From positions 2,672,501 to 2,736,500 of the forward strand of contig NZ_CP107968.1 in the NCBI RefSeq assembly GCF_036084755.1: 64,000 nt of DNA, in the 5' to 3' direction. The first letter of the stretch is position 1. Each line of letters starts with the position of its first letter. This document shows positions 9,346 through 17,929 of this stretch, piece after piece. The DNA is from Streptomyces sp. NBC_00370. GTDB taxonomy: Bacteria > Actinomycetota > Actinomycetes > Streptomycetales > Streptomycetaceae. Both the position numbers and the translations under genes were made by a program. A model generated the notes under the pieces. It searched no databases. It saw only the letters and a list, made by a program, of their open reading frames with translations, and was not told the origin of the DNA.

Positions 9346-10362
9346 CTACTCGCGGCCCGCCGACGTGAACGCCATGTCGGCGTACCGGCCGCCCACGACC
9401 TGCCCGGCGATCGGCTCCAGCAGCTCCAGCTCGCTCTCCGTGAGGACGATCCGGGTGGCGGCGATGTTCTCCTCGATCCGGCTGCGCTTACGCGTCCCCG
9501 GGATGGGGACGACGGCCAGCCCGTACCGCGCGGCCCGCTGCTGCACCCAGGCCAACGCGATCTGCCCGAGGGAGGCGTTGTGCCCCTCGGCGACCTTGCG
9601 CACCGGCGCCAGCAGCGCGGCGTTCGCCGCCGCGTTGTCCCCGGTGAACCGGGGCTGCTGCCGGCGGAAGTCGTCGGCCCCCAGCTCCTTGTCGGCGCTG
9701 ACGAACGAGCCGGTCAGGAAGCCGCGGCCGAGCGGCGAGTACGGCACGAGCCCGACGCCGAGGTCGACCGCCGCACCGATGACGCTGTCCTCGATGTCCC
9801 GGCTGAACAGCGACCACTCGGACTGCAGGGCGGCGATCGGGTGCACGGCCTGCGCCGTACGCAGCTCGGAGGCGGTGACCTCGCTCAGCCCCAAGTGCTT
9901 GACCTTGCCCTCGGCCACCAGCTCGGCCATGGCGCCGACGGTGTCCTCGATCGGGACGTTCACGTCCCTGCGGTGCATGTAGTACAGGTCGATCGCCTCC
10001 ACGCCCAGGCGCTTGAGGCTGCCCTCGACGCACTGGCGCAGATATGGCCGGTCGTTGCGGATGGTCCGCTTCGTCGGGTCGGTCGGGTCGGTGCCCAGCG
10101 AGAACTTCGTCGCGAGGACGATCTCGTCGCGGTGCGCCTGGACGAACGGCGCGATGAACTTCTCGTTCTCGCCCGCGCCGTAGGCGTCGGCGGTGTCGTA
10201 CAGCGTCACACCCAGTTCCAGGGCGCGCTCCAGGGTGGCCCGCGCCTCCTCGACGTCGGTCGGGCCGTAGGACTGGCTCATGCCCATGCAGCCGAGCCCC
10301 TGGATGCCGGCCTCGGGACCATCGGTGCCGAGCCGTACGGTGGGGAGCTTGTTGTCGCTCAT
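9346..10362 (-). CDS. Aldo/keto reductase
   Basis: The 338-residue protein is an NADPH-dependent TIM-barrel reductase of the AKR13-like group. The catalytic tetrad is visible: Asp and Tyr in LYDTADAYGAGENE, Lys in IVLATKFSLGTD and His in DLYYMHRRDV. The cofactor region reads VVPIPGTRKRSRIEENIAA. It begins 6 bases after the stop of the MerR gene, so both are probably transcribed together from the MerR promoter. MerR control suggests induction by an electrophile or xenobiotic, but the physiological substrate is unknown. Confidence 0.94.
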   Translation of the reverse strand: MSDNKLPTVRLGTDGPEAGIQGLGCMGMSQSYGPTDVEEARATLERALELGVTLYDTADAYGAGENEKFIAPFVQAHRDEIVLATKFSLGTDPTDPTKRTIRNDRPYLRQCVEGSLKRLGVEAIDLYYMHRRDVNVPIEDTVGAMAELVAEGKVKHLGLSEVTASELRTAQAVHPIAALQSEWSLFSRDIEDSVIGAAVDLGVGLVPYSPLGRGFLTGSFVSADKELGADDFRRQQPRFTGDNAAANAALLAPVRKVAEGHNASLGQIALAWVQQRAARYGLAVVPIPGTRKRSRIEENIAATRIVLTESELELLEPIAGQVVGGRYADMAFTSAGRE

Positions 10363-10368
10363 CAGGGT

Positions 10369-10836
10369 TCAGACCCTCTCCGGCGCGGTGCGCGCGCCCG
10401 CGTAAAAACTGATCTTGTGGTCGAGCACGGCGACGGTGTCGTGCAGCTCGGCGATCCGGTGCAGTACGTCGCGCCGGGTCCGCTCCAGCAGTTCCTGCCG
10501 CTCCTCGAAGGTGTCTTCGCCGATCCGGATCAGCTCGGCGTAACGGACCATGTCCGCCACGGGCATCCCGGTCAGCCGGAGTTTGCTGACGAAGGCGAGC
10601 CAGTCCAGGTCACGGTTGCTGAACCGGCGCTGGCCGGTGTTGGACCTGTCGACGTGCGGCATCAGCCCGATCCGCTCGTACCAGCGCAGGGTGTGCGCCG
10701 TGAGTCCGGTGATCGCGGCGACCTCGCTGATCGTGTAGCGGTCCTGGCCGTCCGGGCGCGGATGCGCGAGGGGCGCCGATACGCAGATGTCGGTCCGGTC
10801 CTGGGTCGGCGCGGGGCTGCTCTCGATCAACGTCAT
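10369..10836 (-). CDS. MerR family regulator of the aldo/keto reductase operon
   Basis: The 155-residue product has a winged helix DNA-binding domain near residues 35-105 (YTISEVAAITGLTAHTLRWY, then ERIGLMPHVDRSNTGQRRFS) and a C-terminal coiled-coil dimerisation helix (TFEERQELLERTRRDVLHRI). There is no Cys cluster for metal binding, so it resembles small-molecule or stress sensors of the family. The ATG at 10836 lies exactly where transcription from the predicted MerR-type promoter should begin. A GTG at 10845 would fall between the -10 box and the start point and is unlikely. It is co-oriented with the reductase. Confidence 0.92.
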   Translation of the reverse strand: MTLIESSPAPTQDRTDICVSAPLAHPRPDGQDRYTISEVAAITGLTAHTLRWYERIGLMPHVDRSNTGQRRFSNRDLDWLAFVSKLRLTGMPVADMVRYAELIRIGEDTFEERQELLERTRRDVLHRIAELHDTVAVLDHKISFYAGARTAPERV

Positions 10837-10843
10837 ACCCTCC

Positions 10844-10874
10844 ACGCTAAATCCTTGGAGTGCACTCCAAGCAA
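10844..10874 (-). promoter_or_regulatory. MerR-type promoter with 19-bp spacer and perfect operator dyad
   Basis: Reading leftward, TTGCTT (10874-10869) and TAGCGT (10849-10844) are separated by 19 bp, the over-long spacing used by MerR activators. The perfect palindrome CTTGGAGTGCACTCCAAG occupies 10854-10871, mostly within the spacer. The predicted start falls on or next to the ATG at 10836, giving a leaderless message. Autoregulation by the downstream MerR protein is inferred. Confidence 0.75.
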
Positions 10875-10922
10875 GCGAAATCGGGTACGGCTTTCCAAGC
10901 TTGCGCGACTAGCGTGCCGACC

Positions 10923-11390
10923 ATGACTGCTGCACGCCGCGCGGATCCGGCGGACGCCGGGGAACTGGTACGTCTGCGCACGATCATGCTGAATTCGCTG
11001 AAGCCTTCGACCGATACCGGCTGGCAGCCGGCCGCCGTCCGGGCGCTGCGCGAGCGACTGGCCGACCCGGCCGGGGATCTCGCCGCGTTCGTCGTGGACG
11101 GTCCGGACCGTACAGGGGTGCTCGCCGCGTGCGCCGTCGGGGTGGTGGAGCACCGGCTCGGCAGCCCCGAGAACCCCGCGGGCACCACCGGCCACGTCTT
11201 CAGCGTCGCCACCGACCCGGCGATGCGCAGGCGCGGCTACTCACGTGCCTGTATGCGGGCGCTGCTGGGGTGGTACGAGGAGCGCGGCGTCCGCAGGATC
11301 GATCTGCACGCCTCACCCGAGGGCGAGCCGCTGTACGCCTCCCTGGGCTTCGCCCGCACCCCGGCTCCCGCCATGCGGCTGACGCTCTAG
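10923..11390 (+). CDS. GNAT family N-acetyltransferase
   Basis: The 155-residue protein fits a single GNAT domain. The acetyl-CoA-binding motif A is visible as VFSVATDPAMRRRGYSRACM (R-R-x-G-x-S/A type), and the final strands are RRIDLHASPEGEPLYASLGF. The ATG at 10923 matches family length; an upstream open stretch runs into the divergent MerR operator. The acceptor substrate is unknown. It is divergent from merR and followed closely by a beta-lactamase-like gene on the same strand. Confidence 0.9.
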   Translation: MTAARRADPADAGELVRLRTIMLNSLKPSTDTGWQPAAVRALRERLADPAGDLAAFVVDGPDRTGVLAACAVGVVEHRLGSPENPAGTTGHVFSVATDPAMRRRGYSRACMRALLGWYEERGVRRIDLHASPEGEPLYASLGFARTPAPAMRLTL

Positions 11391-11410
11391 CGTCCTTTAG
11401 GCTCGTGGCC

Positions 11411-12232
11411 ATGGAGAGCCTGGCACTCATCGAGAACTGGCCCGTGCCGAACGCGGCGGCGGCCGTCGTACGGGCCGACGGCACCGTCGTCGGGACGCAC
11501 GGTCCGACGTCGCGGGCGTTCCCGCTCGCTTCCGTGACGAAGCCGCTCGCCGCGTACGCCGCGCTGGTCGCCTACGAGGAAGGTGCCGTCGAGCTGGACG
11601 AACCGGCGGGGCCCGAGGGGTCGACCGTCCGCCATCTGCTCGCGCACAGCAGCGGTCTGGCCTTCGACGAGCACCGCGCGACGAGCACGCCGGGCACCCG
11701 CAGGCTCTACTCGAACGCCGGCTTCGAAGTCCTCGGCGACCACATCGCCAAGGCGACCGAGATCCCGTTCGCCGACTATGTGCACCAGGCGGTGCTCGAA
11801 CCGCTCGGGATGGTGTCGACGTCCGTCGCCGGCTCCCCCGCCAAGGACGGCGTCTCGACCGTCGACGACCTGGTGCGCTTCGCCGCCGAACTCCAGACGC
11901 CCCGGCTGCTGGATCCGCGTACGGTCCTGGAGGCGACGACCGTCGTCTTCCCCGGGCTCAGCGGGGTGCTGCCGGGTTACGGCAACCAGAAGAACAACGA
12001 CTGGGGGCTCGGCTTCGAGATCAGGGACGCCAAGTCCCCGCACTGGACGGGCAGTTCGTCCTCGCCGCGCACCTTCGGGCACTTCGGCCAGTCCGGTACG
12101 TTCCTGTGGGCCGACCCGGAGGCGGGCGCCGCGTGCGTGGCGCTGGCCGACCGGGACTTCGGGCCGTGGGCGGTGCAGGCCTGGCCGTCGTTCACCGACG
12201 CCGTGCTCGCCGAACTGGCCGCAGGCGCCTGA
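11411..12232 (+). CDS. Serine hydrolase, beta-lactamase/class C (DD-peptidase-like)
   Basis: The 273-residue protein has the three serine beta-lactamase/transpeptidase motifs: SVTK (Ser41, Lys44), YSN (100-102) and HFGQSG in place of KTG, which is common in esterase-type members. There is no signal peptide, so it is probably cytoplasmic and more likely an esterase or amidase than a resistance enzyme. It starts 20 bases after the GNAT gene and may be cotranscribed with it. It is convergent with the pirin gene, with only 29 bases between. Confidence 0.9.
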   Translation: MESLALIENWPVPNAAAAVVRADGTVVGTHGPTSRAFPLASVTKPLAAYAALVAYEEGAVELDEPAGPEGSTVRHLLAHSSGLAFDEHRATSTPGTRRLYSNAGFEVLGDHIAKATEIPFADYVHQAVLEPLGMVSTSVAGSPAKDGVSTVDDLVRFAAELQTPRLLDPRTVLEATTVVFPGLSGVLPGYGNQKNNDWGLGFEIRDAKSPHWTGSSSSPRTFGHFGQSGTFLWADPEAGAACVALADRDFGPWAVQAWPSFTDAVLAELAAGA

Positions 12233-12261
12233 GAGTCGGCCCGGCACCACCCACCCGACGA

Positions 12262-12918
12262 TCAGCCCGCCATCTCCCAGACGAGCACCTCGGCCGCCGC
12301 ACCGGCCGTCACCTCGATGCCCCGCGCGTCCGTGATCCGGGCCGAGTCGCCCGATTCCAGCTCCTCCTCGCCCAGCCACAGACTGCCGCGCACGACATGG
12401 ACGTAGACGTACGCGGCGTCCGGCACGGCCGCCCGCTCGCCCTCCTGCAACCGGCGTACGTGGAGCATCGCACCGGCCTGCGGGAGTGCGTACGGCGTGG
12501 AGTCGGCGATGCCGCGCACGATCTCGTACGCCGGTGCGCCGCCCGGCTCCAGCGGGGCGAGCCACATCTGTACGAAGACCAACTGGCCCGTGCCGTCGTT
12601 GCGTTCGACATGCCGTACCCCGCCGCCCGAGCTGAGCCGCTGGACGTCGCCCGGCCGTACGACGGTGGCGTTGCCCGCCGAGTCCCGGTGGGTCAGCTCC
12701 CCTTCGACGACCCAGGTGACGATCTCGGTGTGGCTGTGCGGGTGTTCGTCGAACCCGGCGCCCGGCGCCAGCCATTCCTCGTTGCAGGCGAGCACGGCGC
12801 CGAAGCGGAGATTGTCCGGCTCGTAGAAACGGCCGAAGGAGAAGGCGTGCAGGGTCTCGATGCCCCGGTCCGCATCGCCTCCGAGATAACGGTCCTCTGC
12901 GTACCGCACAGTAATCAC
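12262..12918 (-). CDS. Pirin family bicupin protein
   Basis: The 218-residue product has the pirin N-terminal cupin. The metal-ligand region is HPHSHTEIVTWVVEGELTHR, with a further His in SSGGGVRHVERN. A shorter C-terminal cupin-like half follows. Bacterial pirins bind a single metal ion and some have quercetinase activity, but a cellular role here is not evident. The GTG start at 12918 gives the family's usual N-terminus (ITVRYAEDRYLGG); longer upstream frames cross into fasR. It is divergent from fasR with 58 bases between starts. Confidence 0.88.
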   Translation of the reverse strand: MITVRYAEDRYLGGDADRGIETLHAFSFGRFYEPDNLRFGAVLACNEEWLAPGAGFDEHPHSHTEIVTWVVEGELTHRDSAGNATVVRPGDVQRLSSGGGVRHVERNDGTGQLVFVQMWLAPLEPGGAPAYEIVRGIADSTPYALPQAGAMLHVRRLQEGERAAVPDAAYVYVHVVRGSLWLGEEELESGDSARITDARGIEVTAGAAAEVLVWEMAG

Positions 12919-12976
12919 CGGACTACCGTAGCCCCGCCCGGCCAGGTACTCGCCCTGATAAGGCAGTCTTGTCCCC

Positions 12977-14158
12977 GTGCCTGAACCCGCGAACGAAGCC
13001 CATGAGCACTCCGCGACGCTGCGCCGCCTCGAGCAGTCCTCCGGCCGGCTGGCCGCGAACGCCATCGCGCTCATGGACCAGACGCTGCCGTGGTACCGGG
13101 CGATGCCGCCGGAGAACCGCTCGTGGATCGGTCTCGTCGCCCAGGCCGGTATCGCCGCCTTCACCGAGTGGTTCCGGCATCCGGAGGCGCCGCAGGCCAT
13201 TTCGACCGACGTCTTCGGCACGGCGCCGCGCGAGCTGACCCGGGCCATCACGCTGCGGCAGACCGTGGAGATGGTGCGGACCACGATCCAGGTCATGGAG
13301 ACCGCCATCGAGGAGGTCGCCGCACCGGGCGACGAGTCCGTGCTGCGCGAGGCGCTGCTGGTCTACGCCCGGGAGATCGCCTTCGCGACGGCCCAGGTCT
13401 ACGCGCAGGCCGCCGAGGCGCGGGGGGCGTGGGACGCGCGGCTGGAGTCCCTGGTCGTGAACGCCGTGCTGTCGGGCGAGGCCGACGAGGGCGCCGTCTC
13501 GCGGGCGGCGGCGCTGGGCTGGAACTCCCCGGAGCATGTCTGCGTGCTGCTCGGCACGGCGCCCGACGGGGACAGCGAGCTGACCGTCGAGGCGATCAGG
13601 CGGGCCGCCAGGCACGCCAAGCTCCAGGTGCTCACCGGGGTGCTCGGGGACCGGCTCGTGGTGATCGCGGGCGGCAGCGACAATCCGCTGCAGGTCGCGA
13701 AGGCGCTGATCGGCCCGTACGCGGCGGGGCCCGTGGTCGCGGGACCCGTCGTACCCGATCTGCTGGCAGCGACGAAGTCCGCGCAGGCCGCCGCTGCCGG
13801 TCTCAAGGCGTGCGCCGCCTGGCAGGACGCCCCCCGCCCGGTGCTCGCCGACGATCTCCTGCCGGAGCGCGCCATCGCGTCGGACCCGGCCGCTCGTGTC
13901 CAATTGGTGGAGGAGATCTACAGACCGCTGGAGGAAGCGGGTTCCGCGCTCCTGGAGACTCTGAGTGTCTATCTGGAGCAGGCGAGCAGCCTCGAAGGCG
14001 CGGCCAGGATGCTCTTCGTCCACCCCAACACCGTCCGCTACCGGCTACGACGTGTGACTGACGTCACCGGGTGGTCACCCTCCGATGTGCGCTCCGCGTT
14101 CACGCTGCGAATCGCCCTGATCCTGGGGAGGCTGGCCGCCTTGGAGTCGAAGTCCTAA
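12977..14158 (+). CDS. fasR: FasR, PucR-like activator of fatty-acid biosynthesis genes
   Basis: The 393-residue product ends in a PucR-type helix-turn-helix (about residues 325-385, ARMLFVHPNTVRYRLRRVTD then SPSDVRSAFTLRIALILGR). It is preceded by a GGDEF-like/CdaR central region. In Streptomyces the gene in this position, directly upstream of fabD, encodes FasR, which activates the fabD-fabH-acpP-fabF genes. That role is established in S. coelicolor and inferred here from family and position. The start is GTG. The 89-base gap before fabD should contain its binding site. Confidence 0.92.
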   Translation: MPEPANEAHEHSATLRRLEQSSGRLAANAIALMDQTLPWYRAMPPENRSWIGLVAQAGIAAFTEWFRHPEAPQAISTDVFGTAPRELTRAITLRQTVEMVRTTIQVMETAIEEVAAPGDESVLREALLVYAREIAFATAQVYAQAAEARGAWDARLESLVVNAVLSGEADEGAVSRAAALGWNSPEHVCVLLGTAPDGDSELTVEAIRRAARHAKLQVLTGVLGDRLVVIAGGSDNPLQVAKALIGPYAAGPVVAGPVVPDLLAATKSAQAAAAGLKACAAWQDAPRPVLADDLLPERAIASDPAARVQLVEEIYRPLEEAGSALLETLSVYLEQASSLEGAARMLFVHPNTVRYRLRRVTDVTGWSPSDVRSAFTLRIALILGRLAALESKS

Positions 14159-14247
14159 GCTTTTGTAGGACTCTTACAGTTAGCTTCACGGTTCTTGGTC
14201 CCTGTCCCCAGGGGCGCCAACGACCGTCCACAAGAGAGAGTGTGAGG
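14159..14247 (+). promoter_or_regulatory. fabD promoter region, expected FasR binding site
   Basis: This gap between fasR and fabD must carry the promoter of the fatty-acid synthase operon. It is locally AT-richer (TTTTGTAGGACTCTTACAG at the left end) than the surrounding genes, with an AGAGAG ribosome-binding region before the GTG. I cannot define the FasR site exactly from sequence alone. Confidence 0.5.
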
Positions 14248-15186
14248 GTGCTCGTACTCGTCGCTCCCGGCCAAGGCGCTCAGACGCCCGGCTTCCTGAC
14301 TCCCTGGCTCGACCTCCCCGGTACCGAAGACCGGCTGCGGGACTGGTCGGCCGCCATCGGCCTCGATCTGGTGCACTACGGAACGAAGGCCGACGCGGAC
14401 GAGATCCGCGACACGGCGGTGGCCCAGCCGCTGCTGGTGGCCGCCGCGCTGCTGTCGGCCCGTCAGCTCTTCCCCGCCGGTGACCTGGCGTCCGCCGTCG
14501 GCGCCGTCGCCGGGCACAGCGTCGGCGAGATCGCCGCCGTCGCGCTGGCCGGCGTGGTGTCGGACGACGCCGCGATGGGTCTGGTCCGTACGCGTGGCAT
14601 GGCCATGGCCGACGCGGCAGCCGTCACGGAGACGGGCATGTCGGCGCTGCTCGGCGGCGACCCGGAGACGACGCTCCCGCATCTGGCGAAGCTCGGTCTG
14701 ACGCCCGCCAACGTGAACGGCGGCGGGCAGATCGTGGCGGCCGGCACGCTCGAACAGCTCGCTGCGCTGGAGGCGGACAAGCCGGAGGGCGTCCGGCGTG
14801 TCGTGGCGCTCAAGGTCGCCGGGGCGTTCCACACCCGGCACATGTCACCCGCGGTCGAGCGGCTGGAGGCGGCGGCAGCCGCGCTGGACCCGGCCGACCC
14901 CGTCGTGCCGTACGTCTCGAACAAGGACGGCGAGACCGTCGCCACGGGCCAGGAGATCCTGACCCGGCTGGTGGGGCAGGTCGCGAACCCGGTCCGCTGG
15001 GACCTGTGCATGGAAACGTTCACGCACCGGGGTGCCACAGCCCTTGTCGAACTCTGCCCCGGCGGTACGCTGACCGGCCTCGCCAAGCGTGCGATGCCCG
15101 GGGTCAAGACGCTCGCGCTGAAGACCCCCGACGACCTCGACGCGGCCCGCGCGCTGATCGCCGAGCACTCCTCCACGGCCGAATAG
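14248..15186 (+). CDS. fabD: Malonyl-CoA:ACP transacylase FabD
   Basis: The 312-residue enzyme transfers malonyl from CoA to acyl carrier protein for type II fatty-acid synthesis. It shows the N-terminal VLVAPGQGAQTPGF, the active-site VAGHSVGEIAAVAL with the nucleophile Ser91, and AFHTRHMSPAVE carrying the catalytic His. The GTG at 14248 was chosen for agreement with the family start (VLVLVAPGQGAQ) and the upstream GAGAG; a GTG two codons earlier is also possible. fabH follows after 12 bases. In Streptomyces the enzyme also serves type II polyketide synthases. Confidence 0.97.
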   Translation: MLVLVAPGQGAQTPGFLTPWLDLPGTEDRLRDWSAAIGLDLVHYGTKADADEIRDTAVAQPLLVAAALLSARQLFPAGDLASAVGAVAGHSVGEIAAVALAGVVSDDAAMGLVRTRGMAMADAAAVTETGMSALLGGDPETTLPHLAKLGLTPANVNGGGQIVAAGTLEQLAALEADKPEGVRRVVALKVAGAFHTRHMSPAVERLEAAAAALDPADPVVPYVSNKDGETVATGQEILTRLVGQVANPVRWDLCMETFTHRGATALVELCPGGTLTGLAKRAMPGVKTLALKTPDDLDAARALIAEHSSTAE

Positions 15187-15198
15187 GAGCCAGAGAGC

Positions 15199-16197
15199 AT
15201 GTCGAAGATCAAGCCCAGCAGGGGCGCCGCGCACGCGCGCATCATGGGCGTCGGCGGTTACCGCCCGACGCGCGTGGTGCCCAACGAGGTGATCCTCGAA
15301 ACGATCGACTCGTCCGACGAGTGGATCCGCTCCCGCTCCGGCATCGCGACCCGGCACTGGGCGTCGCCCGAGGAGACCGTCTCCGCCATGTCCGTGGAGG
15401 CCGCGGGCAAGGCCATCGCCGACGCCGGGATCACCCCCGAGCAGATCGGCGGCGTGATCGTCTCGACCGTCTCGCACTTCAAGCAGACCCCGGCCATCGC
15501 GACCGAGATCGCCGACAAGATCGGCGCGGGCCGCCCGGCGGCCTTCGACATCTCGGCGGGCTGCGCGGGCTTCGGCTACGGGCTGACCCTCGCCAAGGGC
15601 ATGATCGTCGACGGCTCGGCCGAGTACGTCCTGGTCATCGGCGTGGAGCGGCTGTCCGACCTGACCGACCTGAGCGACCGCGCCACGGCGTTCCTGTTCG
15701 GTGACGGCGCCGGCGCCGTCGTCGTGGGCCCGGCGAAGGAGCCGATGATCGGCCCGACCGTCTGGGGCTCCGAGGGCGACAAGTCCGAGACCATCAAGCA
15801 GACGGTCTCCTGGACCGAGTGGGGCGGCCCTGGCGAGAAGTTCCCCGCCATCACGCAGGAGGGCCAGGCGGTCTTCCGCTGGGCCGTCTTCGAGATGGCG
15901 AAGGTCGCCCAGCAGGCGCTCGACGCGGCCGGGGTCAGCCCCGCCGACCTGGACGTTTTCATTCCGCATCAGGCGAACATGCGGATCATCGACTCGATGG
16001 TGAAGACTCTGAAACTGCCGGAGAGCGTCACGGTCGCACGTGACGTGGAGACGACAGGCAACACCTCCGCCGCCTCGATTCCGCTCGCGATGGAGCGGCT
16101 CCTGGCGACCGGAGCGGCGAAGAGCGGCGACACCGCGCTCGTCATCGGCTTCGGGGCGGGTCTCGTGTACGCCGCGACGGTCGTTACCCTCCCCTAG
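15199..16197 (+). CDS. fabH: Beta-ketoacyl-ACP synthase III FabH
   Basis: The 332-residue thiolase-fold enzyme starts fatty-acid synthesis by condensing an acyl-CoA primer with malonyl-ACP. The catalytic triad is visible: Cys122 (FDISAGCAGFGYG), His257 (FIPHQANMRIID) and Asn288 (ETTGNTSAAS). The terminal GFGAGLVYAATVV is typical. In Streptomyces the enzyme accepts branched primers, which gives iso and anteiso fatty acids; that is family knowledge. The ATG has GGAGCC upstream and follows fabD closely. Confidence 0.97.
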   Translation: MSKIKPSRGAAHARIMGVGGYRPTRVVPNEVILETIDSSDEWIRSRSGIATRHWASPEETVSAMSVEAAGKAIADAGITPEQIGGVIVSTVSHFKQTPAIATEIADKIGAGRPAAFDISAGCAGFGYGLTLAKGMIVDGSAEYVLVIGVERLSDLTDLSDRATAFLFGDGAGAVVVGPAKEPMIGPTVWGSEGDKSETIKQTVSWTEWGGPGEKFPAITQEGQAVFRWAVFEMAKVAQQALDAAGVSPADLDVFIPHQANMRIIDSMVKTLKLPESVTVARDVETTGNTSAASIPLAMERLLATGAAKSGDTALVIGFGAGLVYAATVVTLP

Positions 16198-16261
16198 GCA
16201 CCGGATCTTTCCGGACCGTGCCACCACATTTCCCTCAGCCCAACATCGAAGGAGCGCCCAC

Positions 16262-16510
16262 ATGGCCGCCACCCAGGAAGAGATCGTCAGCGGTCTCGCC
16301 GAGATCGTGAACGAGATCGCCGGTATCCCGGTCGAGGACGTCCAGCTGGACAAGTCCTTCACCGACGACCTGGACGTCGACTCGCTGTCCATGGTCGAGG
16401 TCGTCGTCGCCGCCGAAGAGCGCTTCGACGTCAAGATCCCGGACGACGACGTCAAGAACCTCAAGACGGTCGGCGATGCTGCCGATTACATCGCCAAGCA
16501 CCAGGACTGA
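16262..16510 (+). CDS. acpP: Acyl carrier protein
   Basis: This 82-residue acidic protein carries growing acyl chains on a 4'-phosphopantetheine arm. The attachment site is Ser41 in DDLDVDSLSMVEVV. Length, charge and the C-terminal YIAKHQD helix match the fatty-acid ACPs of Streptomyces. AAGGAG lies before the ATG. It sits between fabH and fabF in the conserved cluster order. Confidence 0.97.
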   Translation: MAATQEEIVSGLAEIVNEIAGIPVEDVQLDKSFTDDLDVDSLSMVEVVVAAEERFDVKIPDDDVKNLKTVGDAADYIAKHQD

Positions 16511-16587
16511 TCCAGTTCGTGCGTGACGCCACCCGGCGGTGGCGCCGTAAAAATTCAGCACCCTCTACACGTGGAGAAAGAATTCCA

Positions 16588-17850
16588 GTGAGCCCGACCA
16601 ATCGCACCGTGGTCGTCACCGGTATCGGCGCAACCACACCACTGGGTGGCGACAGCGCATCGACCTGGGAAGGTCTCCTCGCGGGCCGCTCAGGCGCCCG
16701 CACGATCGAGGACGAGCGGTTCGCCGACCTGCCGGTACGGTTCGCCGCCCTCGCCGCGGTCGACCCCGGTGACGTCCTGCCGCGCCCGCTCGCCCGCCGA
16801 CTGGACCGCTCGGCGCAGTTCGCGCTGATCGCGGCCCGTGAGGCGTGGGCGGACGCCGGTTACACGGGCAAGGCCGGTGAGGACGCCGCTGTCGACCCCG
16901 ACCGGCTCGGTACCGTCGTCGCCTCCGGCATCGGCGGTGTGATCACGCTGCTCGACCAGTACGACGTACTGCGCGAGAAGGGCGCACGCCGCGTCTCCCC
17001 GCACACCGTGCCGATGCTGATGCCGAACGGCCCCTCGGCCAACGTCTCCATCGAGGTGGGGGCCCGCGCGGGCGCACACACTCCCGTCTCCGCCTGCGCC
17101 TCGGGCGCCGAGGCGGTCGGGTACGCCGTCGAGATGATCCGTACCGGCCGCGCCGACGTGGTCGTCGCCGGCGGCACGGAGGCGTGCATCCACCCGCTGC
17201 CCGTCGCCGCCTTCGCCAGCATGATGGCCATGTCGAAGAACAACGACAACCCGACGGTGGCCTCCCGCCCGTACGACAAGAGCCGTGACGGCTTCGTCAT
17301 CGGTGAGGGCGCCGGGATCGTCATCCTGGAGTCGGCCGAGCACGCGGCGGCGCGCGGCGCGAAGGTCTACTGCGAGATCCTCGGCCAGGGCGTCTCCTCG
17401 GACGCGCACCACATCGCGCAGCCCGAGCCGACCGGCCGCGGCATCGCCAAGGCGCTGGAGAACCTGCTGGCTTCGACCGACCTCAAGCCGGCCGAGGTCG
17501 TCCACCTCAACGCGCACGCCACCTCGACCCCGCAGGGCGACATCGCGGAGATCAGGGCGCTGCGCCAGGTGCTGGGCGACGACCTGGACCATGTGGCCGT
17601 CTCGGCGACGAAGTCGATGACGGGCCATCTGCTGGGCGGCGCCGGCGGTATCGAGACGGTGGCGACGGTCCTCGCGCTGCACCACCGCACCGCTCCCCCG
17701 ACGATCAACATCGACGAGCTCGACGAAGAGGTGGAGGCGGACATCGTCCGCGACAAGCCCCGCGCGCTCCCTTCGGGCACGATCGGCGCGATCAACAACT
17801 CGTTCGGCTTCGGCGGCCACAACGTGGTCGTGGCGTTCCGTACGGTCTGA
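16588..17850 (+). CDS. fabF: Beta-ketoacyl-ACP synthase II FabF
   Basis: The 420-residue condensing enzyme elongates acyl-ACP. The catalytic residues are Cys170 (TPVSACASGAEAVGY) and the two His in NAHATSTPQGD and KSMTGHLLGGAG. The FGFGGHNVVVAF end is canonical. The GTG start has GGAGAAAG upstream; the open frame extends further upstream but without a ribosome-binding site. It closes the fab operon and is followed by a strong hairpin. Confidence 0.97.
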   Translation: MSPTNRTVVVTGIGATTPLGGDSASTWEGLLAGRSGARTIEDERFADLPVRFAALAAVDPGDVLPRPLARRLDRSAQFALIAAREAWADAGYTGKAGEDAAVDPDRLGTVVASGIGGVITLLDQYDVLREKGARRVSPHTVPMLMPNGPSANVSIEVGARAGAHTPVSACASGAEAVGYAVEMIRTGRADVVVAGGTEACIHPLPVAAFASMMAMSKNNDNPTVASRPYDKSRDGFVIGEGAGIVILESAEHAAARGAKVYCEILGQGVSSDAHHIAQPEPTGRGIAKALENLLASTDLKPAEVVHLNAHATSTPQGDIAEIRALRQVLGDDLDHVAVSATKSMTGHLLGGAGGIETVATVLALHHRTAPPTINIDELDEEVEADIVRDKPRALPSGTIGAINNSFGFGGHNVVVAFRTV

Positions 17851-17869
17851 CGACGCGACAGCGCAACGC

Positions 17870-17904
17870 CAGGTGCCCCGCCCGGTTTCCGGGCGGGGCA
17901 CCTG
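17870..17904. terminator. Strong hairpin terminator between fabF and the oxidoreductase gene
   Basis: CAGGTGCCCCGCCCGG (17870-17885) pairs with the exact complement at 17889-17904 around a TTT loop. It lies 19 bases after the fabF stop and 25 bases beyond the stop of the convergent gene, so it can serve both. Confidence 0.85.
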
Positions 17905-17929
17905 CGCGTTCCGGGCCTGACGGCAGGCT

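Noticed and set aside
11411..12232. Serine hydrolase as an antibiotic-resistance beta-lactamase
   Set aside because: No signal peptide, HFG in place of KTG, and a GNAT/pirin neighbourhood; an esterase-like role is more likely.
14248..17850. The fab cluster as part of a polyketide gene cluster
   Set aside because: Gene order, fasR and the ACP sequence match primary fatty-acid synthesis; no chain-length factor, cyclase or tailoring genes are present.
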